Shown here in pieces: positions 27,834-35,888 of a stretch of 64,000 nt of DNA; the first letter of the stretch is position 1; every line of letters starts with the position of its first letter. The notes below the pieces were generated by a model. It searched no databases. It was not told where the DNA came from and worked only from the letters and a program-made list of their open reading frames with translations. The translations under genes and the position numbers were made by a program. The stretch spans positions 62,001-126,000 of the forward strand of contig NZ_JAMWYY010000001.1 in NCBI RefSeq assembly GCF_024305175.1. The letters run 5' to 3'. The DNA is from Flavobacterium sp. Lineage in GTDB: Bacteria; Bacteroidota; Bacteroidia; Flavobacteriales; Flavobacteriaceae.

Positions 27834-29741
27834 TTAGTTTATTACTATTTTTTCTGTTTGCGAATAGTTTTGTGATGGTATTTCCACAGTAAGTACATAA
27901 ACACCCGAATTCAGGTCTGCAACATCTATAGACCCAACAAACTTTTCAACTTTCTTTACCTGTCTTCCCTGCATATCATATAAAGTAATGATGCAGCCCT
28001 CTGATGCAAGTGAATTACTCAGGCTAAAGTTTAATACATCTGTTGCCGGGTTAGGATAAACACCAACAAGGCTATTTTCTTTATCAGATAAGCCATTAAT
28101 ATTAGTTATACCATCAGCAATTAACGCATAATCCTGAGTACCTCCCTGCAGGCTGTTTTTATGTGTTACAGTAATTACATAGTCTGCTCCTGCTTCTGTT
28201 GTTTCAATTTCTATTACCTCAACATTATCAACATTGTTATCCGCTTTAATAGGAGCAAGGTCAACAATATTATTTAGTCTCCAAGGGAAAAACGTCTCAC
28301 CGCCTTTAGTAACCCTTACATCAAGGTTGTTTGCAAGTACAGGAGTAGTAGAGTTATTAGAACCACTGTTAACAGAACCCGGTTTAAAAGGATCTGTCCA
28401 GCAAATTGTTACTTTCATCTTTCCGCCGGTACCTTTAACCGTTTTCGTGTAAGAGCCTCCCTGGTTAAGTGTATTTTCTTCTATAAGCGCACCGGTACCG
28501 TTTTTGTCTTTTGTTATAAGCTGCACTGCTGCGGCAGCATCTATTAAGCCCCACCCAAACCTGTGGTCAGGCCCGTCATATAAACCTGCCTCATCAGCAG
28601 TATGAATCATAAGCCCCCTTAGGGTAGAAGCCCTCATAAAATTACTGTTTTCATTATTATAATGCTGTTGCATTAACAATAGTGACGCGGCAACACCCGG
28701 AGCCGCCATAGAAGTACCACTTTTAGTTGTATATGACGTGTTATTAAAAGAGTCGCATGAAATTACACCAACACCATCGGCAGCAATATCCGGCTTAATC
28801 CTCCTGTCATCTGTTGGGCCATAGCTGCTAAAATCACTCATTGTAATTGCAGATGGGCTTGGGTTAGAATTAAAAATACGCTCACTGGCAGCTACAACAA
28901 CAATATTTTTTGAAGTTCCGTCGCTTATAAGCCAGTCTTTGGTTTCACCAACCCTATAGTTACCGGCAGCAAATACGGGCTGGTAGTATGGTGCAGAAGA
29001 ACATATATTGTCCCATGTTGCACTTTCAGATGTATAAGCTCCTCTTCTCCACTCCGGCCATTGGGCAGGATTCCATCCGTAAGAATGGTTTGAAACCAAA
29101 ATAGGCTGATTCGGGTCAGTTGCCGCAGCCAATGCTTCTGCAGTATCATTACTGGCATCATAGGCAAACATATTTGCCTCATAAGCAAGCCCACGCTTGT
29201 CCGGGTCCACATCTCCCCTCCCAATCATTGTTCCTGCTACGTGTGTTGCGTGGCTGTTATCGCTGGATGTATTGTCGCCATCAAAAACAGCTCCGTCTTT
29301 TACAGTAACCGCACCTGAAAGATCATTATGAGATGTTCTTACTTTTCCGGGCTCCCACATTCCGACAGTCATACCCTGGCCATTTAGGTCATAACCTAAA
29401 GAGCCTCCTGAATTAATAAGGTTAACCCTTGCTGTAAATGCAGCAGCATCGTTATAAGGCTGTATATATATAGGCTCATCATTTTCTGTTACGCCTACCA
29501 ATGTTTGATTATAACCGTCCATTTTTATTACAAGCGGCCATCCATTAGCTTCAGCAAGTTCCATTGCCCTGTTGTAGCTTTTTTCATTCTTAACCCTGAG
29601 TTCTTCAACAAGCTCCCTGGTCTTAACCAAATCATAATGGCTCAGGATTTTTGCTGCCTGCTCTTTGGTTTGGGAGTAAGCAGTTAAGCTGCCCCCGATA
29701 GCAAATGCCAGCATGAACAACTTTACGGTATTTTTCTTCAT
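27834..29741 (-). CDS. Secreted subtilisin-like protease with type IX sorting tail
   Basis: Peptidase S8 family protein of 635 residues. The signal peptide ends near residue 24 (AYSQ) and a propeptide-like region follows to about 110. In the protease domain H164 (SHATHVAGT), oxyanion N261 (VFAAGN) and S344 (SGTSMAAPG) are intact. The position normally held by the catalytic Asp reads TVGMWEPGKVRTSHNDL, with Glu130 in its place. A CUB/P-domain-like part follows, then a type A C-terminal sorting domain (LVGVYPNPATDVLNFSL ... LNSGVYVLTVEI). It should be exported by the type IX system whose gldKLMN genes lie at 49548-54216. It lies directly upstream of the SusCD operon. Confidence 0.9.
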   Translation of the reverse strand: MKKNTVKLFMLAFAIGGSLTAYSQTKEQAAKILSHYDLVKTRELVEELRVKNEKSYNRAMELAEANGWPLVIKMDGYNQTLVGVTENDEPIYIQPYNDAAAFTARVNLINSGGSLGYDLNGQGMTVGMWEPGKVRTSHNDLSGAVTVKDGAVFDGDNTSSDNSHATHVAGTMIGRGDVDPDKRGLAYEANMFAYDASNDTAEALAAATDPNQPILVSNHSYGWNPAQWPEWRRGAYTSESATWDNICSSAPYYQPVFAAGNYRVGETKDWLISDGTSKNIVVVAASERIFNSNPSPSAITMSDFSSYGPTDDRRIKPDIAADGVGVISCDSFNNTSYTTKSGTSMAAPGVAASLLLMQQHYNNENSNFMRASTLRGLMIHTADEAGLYDGPDHRFGWGLIDAAAAVQLITKDKNGTGALIEENTLNQGGSYTKTVKGTGGKMKVTICWTDPFKPGSVNSGSNNSTTPVLANNLDVRVTKGGETFFPWRLNNIVDLAPIKADNNVDNVEVIEIETTEAGADYVITVTHKNSLQGGTQDYALIADGITNINGLSDKENSLVGVYPNPATDVLNFSLSNSLASEGCIITLYDMQGRQVKKVEKFVGSIDVADLNSGVYVLTVEIPSQNYSQTEKIVIN

Positions 29742-29914
29742 TTCTTAAATAATTAATAGTTAATAGCGTATTTCCTTCGAAAAATTTAATTTATAACATT
29801 TTCCCAAAAAAATGATTAGCAAAAATATAAATTAAAATCATTCTACGTATGTTAATTTTTTAGTTCACACCATAATACATAGATTTGTACGTTAAATATG
29901 CAAAGCGGGTTTTT

Positions 29915-30532
29915 ATGCTGTTACTTAATCATTCGGGGTTTAAATATGAAACAGGCACAGACGAGGCAGGCAGGGGTTGTCTTGCAGGGCCTGTTACAGC
30001 AGCAGCAGTTATATTACCGCCTGATTTTGAAATGGAACAGCTTAATGATTCTAAGCAACTAAGTGAAAAGACACGTGACAGGTTGCGCCCGTTAATTGAA
30101 AAAGCCGCGCTTTGCTATCATGTAATCAATATAGAACCCGCTATAATAGACGAAATCAATATACTTAACGCTTCTATATATGCTATGCAGGAATGTATTA
30201 AAGCGCTTAACCCGGTTCCTGAATACATCATTGTTGATGGTAATCGATTTAAACCTGTAAGTAATATTCCGCACAGTTGCATTGTTAAAGGCGACAGCAA
30301 ATACCTCAGCATTGCCGCTGCTTCTGTCCTTGCTAAAACTTACCGCGATGAGTATATGAATAAGATACATGAAGAATATCCGATGTATAACTGGAAAAGC
30401 AACAAAGGATATCCTACAGCCGAGCATCGTGAAGCTATCCGCAAATATGGCACTACAAAATACCACCGCATGTCTTTCCGACTTTTGCCGGAGCAACTTG
30501 AGCTCGAGTTCGGTTCAGAGAGTTTACTATAA
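29915..30532 (+). CDS. rnhB: Ribonuclease HII
   Basis: Endonuclease that cuts RNA in RNA-DNA hybrids and misincorporated ribonucleotides. It has 205 residues from the ATG at 29915 ([20 protein letters not shown]). An upstream in-frame TTG at 29885 overlaps a TAGATTTG promoter-like -7 element (29880-29887), so the ATG is preferred. Motifs are [13 protein letters not shown] (D16, E17), DGNRF, and [17 protein letters not shown]. It converges on lipB with a single base between the two stop codons and no terminator. Confidence 0.95.
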   Translation: MLLLNHSGFKYETGTDEAGRGCLAGPVTAAAVILPPDFEMEQLNDSKQLSEKTRDRLRPLIEKAALCYHVINIEPAIIDEINILNASIYAMQECIKALNPVPEYIIVDGNRFKPVSNIPHSCIVKGDSKYLSIAAASVLAKTYRDEYMNKIHEEYPMYNWKSNKGYPTAEHREAIRKYGTTKYHRMSFRLLPEQLELEFGSESLL

Positions 30533-30533
30533 T

Positions 30534-31247
30534 CTATTTTTCTTCTTCCTGTACTAAATATGCTTCAAAAAGCATGCTAAAGTGACGCAGTATCTTATTT
30601 TTAACATCACCCTCATCCACATAGTCCCTGCCGAGTTCAACATTTAAGGATGTTACCCCTTTCCCTCTTATCCCGCATGGAATGATATTATCAAAGTAGC
30701 CAAGGTCGGCATTTACGTTAAAAGCAAAACCGTGCATGGTAACCCAGCGCGAAGCCCTAACACCCATAGCGCATATTTTGCGGGCAAATGGCGTGCCCAC
30801 ATCAAGCCATACACCTGTTTCACCTTCACTCCTTCCGGCTGTTAAGCCATAATCGGCCATGGTTAAAATTATACATTCTTCAAGCAGACGAAGGTACTTG
30901 TGTATATCTGTAAAAAAATTCTCAAGGTCAAGTATCGGGTAACCCACAACCTGCCCCGGGCCATGATAGGTAATATCTCCCCCGCGGTTTATCTTATAAA
31001 AAGTGGCTCCTTTTTCTTTAAGCTGCTCTTCATTAAGCAGCATGTTTTCCGCATCACCGCTTTTGCCCAGCGTATACACATGCGGATGCTCTACATATAA
31101 AAAATAGTTTGGTGTAGCTTGTTCTGTGCGTTCCCTCCTGTTCTTTATTTTTACATCGAGTATGCCTTTAAAAAGTTCTTCCTGGTAATCCCAGGTTTCT
31201 TTATAGTCTTTCCTGCCCAGGTCTTTATATAAAACGGTTTTATTCAT
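30534..31247 (-). CDS. lipB: Octanoyl-[acyl carrier protein]:protein N-octanoyltransferase
   Basis: Transfers octanoyl groups to lipoyl-dependent enzymes, the first step of lipoate synthesis. It has 237 residues from the ATG at 31245-31247 (MNKTVLYKDLGRKDYKETWD). Conserved motifs are RGGDITYHGPGQVVGYPILD, the lysine of ARKICAMGVRASRWVTMHGF, and the catalytic cysteine in IIPCGIRGKGVTSL. It is monocistronic and converges on rnhB. Confidence 0.95.
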   Translation of the reverse strand: MNKTVLYKDLGRKDYKETWDYQEELFKGILDVKIKNRRERTEQATPNYFLYVEHPHVYTLGKSGDAENMLLNEEQLKEKGATFYKINRGGDITYHGPGQVVGYPILDLENFFTDIHKYLRLLEECIILTMADYGLTAGRSEGETGVWLDVGTPFARKICAMGVRASRWVTMHGFAFNVNADLGYFDNIIPCGIRGKGVTSLNVELGRDYVDEGDVKNKILRHFSMLFEAYLVQEEEK

Positions 31248-31327
31248 TATGAGTAATATGAAACACAAAGATACTAAAAGTTTAAGCCACGGTTACATTT
31301 AACAGGCAGTGCATTACAAAATCCAAA

Positions 31328-31357
31328 TTGCTTATTTCTTAATATTCACTATCTTTG
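31328..31357 (+). promoter_or_regulatory. Promoter of lysS
   Basis: TTG (31328-31330), exactly 19 bases, then TATCTTTG (31350-31357) is a textbook match to the Bacteroidota promoter consensus. It leaves a leader of about 15-20 bases before the lysS ATG at 31381. Confidence 0.85.
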
Positions 31358-31380
31358 CGGGCTTATAAACAAAAATAATC

Positions 31381-33072
31381 ATGCAGCTTTCAGAACAAGA
31401 AATCATTCGTAGAGAAAAACTGGATGCGCTCAGGAAACTTGGCATCAATCCGTATCCCGCTAACCTTTTCCCTGTAGACCATACTGCCAAACAGGTGAAA
31501 GAAGATTTTTCTGAAGGCAAAAAGGTGGTTGTAGCAGGCCGTATCATGAGTTTCCGCATACAAGGCAAGGCATCATTTGCCGAGCTTCAGGACAGCACCG
31601 GCCGTATTCAGCTTTACCTGAACCGCGACGAAATTTGCCCTGGCGAAGACAAAACTAAATACAACGAGCTTTTTAAAAAACTGATAGACCTTGGCGACTT
31701 TATTGGCGTTGAAGGCGAACTCTTTACAACACAGGTAGGCGAAAAAACCATTAAGGTTACCGATTTTTCGCTGCTAAGCAAAACACTCCGCCCATTGCCA
31801 TTACCTAAAACAGATGCAGATGGTAAAGTGCACGACGGCTTTACCGACCCTGAGCTGCGATACCGTATGCGCTATGTAGACCTTGTGGTAAATCCGCAGG
31901 TAAAAGAGGTATTTGTAAAGCGTACCAAGCTTTTTAATGCAATGCGCAGCTTTTTTAACGATAAAGGTTATTTTGAGGTAGAAACGCCAATATTACAGCC
32001 CATTCCGGGGGGCGCGGCAGCAAGGCCGTTTGTAACGCACCACAACTCACTGGATATTCCGCTATATATGCGTATTGCTAACGAGCTTTACCTGAAAAGG
32101 CTTATAGTTGGCGGTTTTGACGGTGTTTATGAATTCTCTAAGAACTTTCGTAATGAGGGTATGGACAGGACGCACAACCCTGAGTTTACCGCTATGGAAA
32201 TATATGTAGCCTATAAAGACTACAACTGGATGATGGAGTTTACCGAAAAACTACTTGAGCATTGTGCCATAGCCGTTAATGGTACTACAGAGGCTACTTT
32301 TTGCGAGCATAAGGTTGACTTTAAAGCGCCTTATGCTCGCGTTACCATGACCGATGCCATTAAGCAGTTTACAGGTTTCGACATTACCGGAAAAACAGAA
32401 GAGGAAATATTTGAAGCTGCCAAAGGCATGGGCATAGAGGTTGATTTAACTATGGGCAAGGGCAAGCTGATAGATGAAATATTTGGCGAGAAATGCGAGG
32501 GCAACTTTATACAGCCAACCTTTATTACCGATTACCCTAAAGAGATGAGCCCGCTTTGCAAAGAGCACCGTGATAACCCTGAGCTTACAGAGCGTTTTGA
32601 GCTTATGGTATGCGGAAAAGAAATTGCGAATGCCTACAGTGAGCTTAATGACCCTATTGACCAGCGCGAGCGTTTTGAGGCCCAGCTTAAGCTAAGCGAA
32701 CGCGGCGATGTTGAGGCTGCACAATTTATTGACTCTGACTTTTTGCGTGCACTTGAATATGGAATGCCGCCAACATCGGGACTTGGCATTGGTATGGACA
32801 GGCTTATAATGTTCTTAACCAATAATCCGTCGATACAGGAAGTGCTTTTCTTCCCGCAGATGAGGCCGGAGAAAAAAGGCCCTGAATTAAGTGAGGACGA
32901 AAAGGCTATTGTAGAAATACTTAAAGCCAGCAGCCAGTTAGCACTTGATGCACTTAAAAATCAGGCCGGGCTTAGTGGTAAAAAATGGGATAAAGCCTTA
33001 AAAGGCTTAACATCTAACGGAATTGTAAAGCTTGTAAAAACCGATACTTCGTTAGAAATACATATGCTTTAA
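31381..33072 (+). CDS. lysS: Lysyl-tRNA synthetase (class II)
   Basis: Charges tRNA-Lys. It has 563 residues: an OB-fold anticodon-binding domain (residues 50-150; VVVAGRIMSFRIQGKASFAE) and the class II core with motif 1 (FNDKGYFEVETPILQPIPGG), motif 2 (YEFSKNFRNEGMDRTHNPEF) and motif 3 (GLGIGMDRLIMFLT). Bacteroidota LysRS carry a C-terminal addition of about 65 residues after the core, seen here from about residue 495 (ELSEDEKAIVEILKASSQLA). It has its own promoter and a strong bidirectional terminator shared with the converging subtilase. Confidence 0.97.
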   Translation: MQLSEQEIIRREKLDALRKLGINPYPANLFPVDHTAKQVKEDFSEGKKVVVAGRIMSFRIQGKASFAELQDSTGRIQLYLNRDEICPGEDKTKYNELFKKLIDLGDFIGVEGELFTTQVGEKTIKVTDFSLLSKTLRPLPLPKTDADGKVHDGFTDPELRYRMRYVDLVVNPQVKEVFVKRTKLFNAMRSFFNDKGYFEVETPILQPIPGGAAARPFVTHHNSLDIPLYMRIANELYLKRLIVGGFDGVYEFSKNFRNEGMDRTHNPEFTAMEIYVAYKDYNWMMEFTEKLLEHCAIAVNGTTEATFCEHKVDFKAPYARVTMTDAIKQFTGFDITGKTEEEIFEAAKGMGIEVDLTMGKGKLIDEIFGEKCEGNFIQPTFITDYPKEMSPLCKEHRDNPELTERFELMVCGKEIANAYSELNDPIDQRERFEAQLKLSERGDVEAAQFIDSDFLRALEYGMPPTSGLGIGMDRLIMFLTNNPSIQEVLFFPQMRPEKKGPELSEDEKAIVEILKASSQLALDALKNQAGLSGKKWDKALKGLTSNGIVKLVKTDTSLEIHML

Positions 33073-33089
33073 ATATGATATTTATAACA

Positions 33090-33120
33090 AAAAAGGCTGC
33101 CGAATCAGGCTGCCTTTTTT
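33090..33120 (+). terminator. Bidirectional terminator between lysS and the second subtilase
   Basis: AAAAAGGC-T-GCC, loop GAATCA, GGC-T-GCCTTTTT forms an 11-bp stem with one T-T mismatch and T-runs in either direction. It serves both lysS and the converging protease gene. A near-copy occurs at 35838-35869. Confidence 0.9.
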
Positions 33121-33121
33121 G

Positions 33122-34735
33122 TTATTGCTTTATGATGCGTTTTGTGTAGTGTTTGGAGTTGGTTTTTACCTCAACAATATAAACACCGCTACCTAAGTCC
33201 GAAAGGTCAACATCTGCATTACTAACTACTTTATCTGCACTATAAACCACCTGCCCTAAAGTGTTATAGACATTAATTTTAAAATCTATGCTATTTTCTT
33301 TAACCATAATCGTTAGCTTATCACTTACCGGGTTAGGGAATAGCTGTAACACATCATCCGCTGCATAGTCGCGACTGCTTAAAAGGTTAGCGTTTATAAA
33401 TGCTATTGCCGCCTGCATATCAGGCAGCGGGCCTATGGGTTGCGACTGGGTTAAGAAGCCCTGCTGTATTCCTGTCTGTACCAGTATGTCCCTAATTTGC
33501 TGGCTGGTTAAATAGTTACCGGTTTTATCATAATAATACGATTGCAATACCACGGCGCATGATGCCACTATTGGCGTTGCAGCACTTGTTCCGCTAAACA
33601 GGGTGTAATACTGGTTAAAATCATTACCTATGGCAAACAAATCGCCATATCCTGTGGTCATAACATTATAGCCCCATGCCTGCACATTAACCCTGTCGCC
33701 ATACGTACTGAAACCTAACCTGTCATGGTTAGTATCATACGTTCCTGCGCCAACTATTACAGCGCCACTGTCACCTCTGTTATTATATTCTGCAAATGCT
33801 GTCGAGTTAAGGTTCTGGCTACCGTTTCCTGCTGCGGCAAGTATTACAATGCCTGCATCTGTGGCTGCTTTGGTTAAATCCCACACTAACGGGTCATATT
33901 CAGCTGGGACAAAGTCAAATTCAGAAAATGCCGGTACCTGCATCTCATAAATAATTACATCACCTGCATCAGAACCGGCTATTGCCTGTGTAATAGCATA
34001 GATACGGTTATATCCGTTTTCAATTGTCCATTCAGGATACAACACCGCCTCCTCAGCCTCGTGTGCCATACCGCTGATACCGTAAGTACCATGATCGGCA
34101 TAAACCACCCCAATAACTGCTGTACCATGCTCTGTAAACGCTACAGTTGCATCTGGGGAAACAGTCATTCCCTCAGCTATAGAAACGTTCTTTTCACTCA
34201 GGTCTTCGTGGTTTACATTTACACCATATTCTATATCCCTCACTTTAACCCCGGAGCCTGCGTAGCCCAAATCCCATGCATACTGCATATTTACACCCGG
34301 GTTGCCCTGTATATATTCCTGAGAGAAGAAATAGTCGGGCGTAATGGGTAAAATATCAATAGGAGGCTTTACAGGCTGTCTTTCCTTAATGGCATAAGTT
34401 ATACCCGGCAAGGAGGTAAGTTTATTTAAAACATCGTCAATAAAAGCGTCATCTTTACCGGTAAAAGTAAGCTTATATATTCTGTTCAGCTTTTCTACCG
34501 ACATACTGTTTCCATGAATCTTTTCTGCCTGTTGTTTAAGGTAGTCAAAACGGTCCTGCGGCATTTGTATCGCCTTTTCCACAACAGCATCAGCAACTTC
34601 TGTAACAGGCTCTAAAATCTGCCTTACAGACACATCAGCTTCATTAAGGCAAACATAAACCGAATGCTTATTAACTTGCTGTGCAGTACATATACAAGCT
34701 GTCAGTAACAGTAATGTAAATAAGATATTTTTCAT
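33122..34735 (-). CDS. Secreted subtilase with type IX sorting tail (second)
   Basis: Peptidase S8 protein of 537 residues. The signal peptide ends near residue 19 (CICTAQQ), followed by a propeptide-like region to about 125 and then the protease domain. H203 (TEHGTAVIG), N304 (LAAAGNG) and S384 (FSGTSAATP) are present. The Asp region reads VKVRDIEYGVNVNHEDL: aligned on HEDL, Glu169 falls on the canonical Asp position and Asp167 lies two residues earlier. The C-terminal type A sorting domain (VLQLFPNPVSDKLTIMV ... LGSGVYIVEVKTN) marks it as type IX cargo. A TAGATTTG element at 34748-34755 could be part of its promoter. Confidence 0.88.
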   Translation of the reverse strand: MKNILFTLLLLTACICTAQQVNKHSVYVCLNEADVSVRQILEPVTEVADAVVEKAIQMPQDRFDYLKQQAEKIHGNSMSVEKLNRIYKLTFTGKDDAFIDDVLNKLTSLPGITYAIKERQPVKPPIDILPITPDYFFSQEYIQGNPGVNMQYAWDLGYAGSGVKVRDIEYGVNVNHEDLSEKNVSIAEGMTVSPDATVAFTEHGTAVIGVVYADHGTYGISGMAHEAEEAVLYPEWTIENGYNRIYAITQAIAGSDAGDVIIYEMQVPAFSEFDFVPAEYDPLVWDLTKAATDAGIVILAAAGNGSQNLNSTAFAEYNNRGDSGAVIVGAGTYDTNHDRLGFSTYGDRVNVQAWGYNVMTTGYGDLFAIGNDFNQYYTLFSGTSAATPIVASCAVVLQSYYYDKTGNYLTSQQIRDILVQTGIQQGFLTQSQPIGPLPDMQAAIAFINANLLSSRDYAADDVLQLFPNPVSDKLTIMVKENSIDFKINVYNTLGQVVYSADKVVSNADVDLSDLGSGVYIVEVKTNSKHYTKRIIKQ

Positions 34736-34942
34736 AAGTCTTTTTCACAAATCTACAAAACAGTAACAAATATTTAAATATCTTATATTTGGTTTTGATA
34801 ATATTTACCTACATGGATAATATACATCCATAATTCATTCTGCTTCACTTCAAAAGCATTTCCAAAAAAAATTCATATAACATTAATTAAACCTTTTGTT
34901 TTGTTTAACGTCTTATTACTATAATCGTAAAAAATCAGAATT

Positions 34943-35374
34943 ATGAGAATGTTGATGTTAGTATTGGTTATGGCTCTCGGGCTTACTGCTAATGCCCAGG
35001 AAAGAAGAGGCGAACACAGGGAAAGGCTTACACAAGAGCAAAGGGTTGAGCTGCAACTGAAAAAAATGACACTTGCGCTTGACCTTAATGAAAAACAACA
35101 GGCGGAAGTTAAAAAGCTGCTTACAGAGAAAAGCAAAAAGCATGAACAGGCAAAAGCTGCCGTAAAAGAGCGTAAAGAAGAAGGCACAAAACCTACTGCG
35201 GATGAGCGTTATGAAATGCAAAGCAAAAGACTTGATGATGAAATTGCAATGCAAAAAGAAATGAAGAAAATACTTACGCCGGAGCAGTATGAAAAATTTA
35301 AAGAGATTAAAGAAGACCGTAAGGAAAAAATAACCGGAAGAGCTAAAAAATATAAAAACCGTGAGAGGCGATAA
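34943..35374 (+). CDS. Small secreted basic protein, Spy/CpxP-like
   Basis: This 143-residue protein has a signal peptide (MRMLMLVLVMALGLTANAQ) and a helical, highly charged mature part. Phrases such as RERLTQEQRVELQLKKMTLA and KKILTPEQYEKFKEI repeat an LTxEQ-like theme seen in Spy/CpxP periplasmic chaperones. The C-terminus is strongly basic (KEKITGRAKKYKNRERR). The assignment rests on pattern only. Its neighbour at 35458 is another small secreted helical protein. Confidence 0.6.
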   Translation: MRMLMLVLVMALGLTANAQERRGEHRERLTQEQRVELQLKKMTLALDLNEKQQAEVKKLLTEKSKKHEQAKAAVKERKEEGTKPTADERYEMQSKRLDDEIAMQKEMKKILTPEQYEKFKEIKEDRKEKITGRAKKYKNRERR

Positions 35375-35393
35375 AAATTTCAATGTTAAAGTT

Positions 35394-35423
35394 TTGTTGT
35401 GTTTTAATTTTTAGTTAGATTTG
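35394..35423 (+). promoter_or_regulatory. Promoter of the small secreted protein at 35458
   Basis: TTG (35394-35396), exactly 19 bases, then TAGATTTG (35416-35423) matches the Bacteroidota consensus and lies 34 bases before the ATG. Confidence 0.75.
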
Positions 35424-35457
35424 GATTCATAAACACTAAACAAATATTAGTTTTACC

Positions 35458-35823
35458 ATGAAAAAAATAATTGCTGTATTCGCTATGATGCTTGCCTTTG
35501 GCTACACCGCCAATGCGCAACAGAAAAAAGTTGCCACTCCTGCACAACAGCAGGAAACCATTGATAGAGAGGCGCTTAAAAAAGCTGTAATGAAAGACAT
35601 AACTACTCTCTCTGAAAATATGGAGATTTCTGACAGTCAGTTAACAAACCTTAAAGGCCTTTTTGAGTATAAGCACAAGGCTCTTGCTGATAAAACCCTT
35701 AGCAAAGAAGAAAAGGATGCTATTTCTGATGCCATAGAAGCAAAATTAAGGGCCGGTTTACCAAAAGACCAGGTTGGTAAGCTTGATGAAAGCCCTCAGC
35801 TTCTTTACCAGTTAACCCACTAA
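35458..35823 (+). CDS. Small secreted protein of unknown function
   Basis: This 121-residue protein has a clear signal peptide (MKKIIAVFAMMLAFGYTANA) and a Gln-rich start to the mature part (QQKKVATPAQQQ), followed by predicted helices (REALKKAVMKDITTLSENME, SKEEKDAISDAIEAKLRAGL). I do not recognise a family. It has its own good promoter and a strong terminator, so it is a genuine and probably well expressed gene. Confidence 0.65.
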   Translation: MKKIIAVFAMMLAFGYTANAQQKKVATPAQQQETIDREALKKAVMKDITTLSENMEISDSQLTNLKGLFEYKHKALADKTLSKEEKDAISDAIEAKLRAGLPKDQVGKLDESPQLLYQLTH

Positions 35824-35837
35824 GAAGTAACAATATT

Positions 35838-35869
35838 AAAAAAGGCTGCCCAATCAGGTAGCCTTTTTT
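35838..35869 (+). terminator. Bidirectional terminator, near-copy of the one after lysS
   Basis: AAAAAGGCTGCC, loop CAATCA, GGTAGCCTTTTT forms a 12-bp stem including one G-T pair. It serves the secreted protein upstream and the converging LRR/type IX gene. It shares the core GGCTGCC-AATCAGG with the hairpin at 33090-33120. Confidence 0.9.
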
Positions 35870-35888
35870 TGTTATAAGTAAGTATTTA

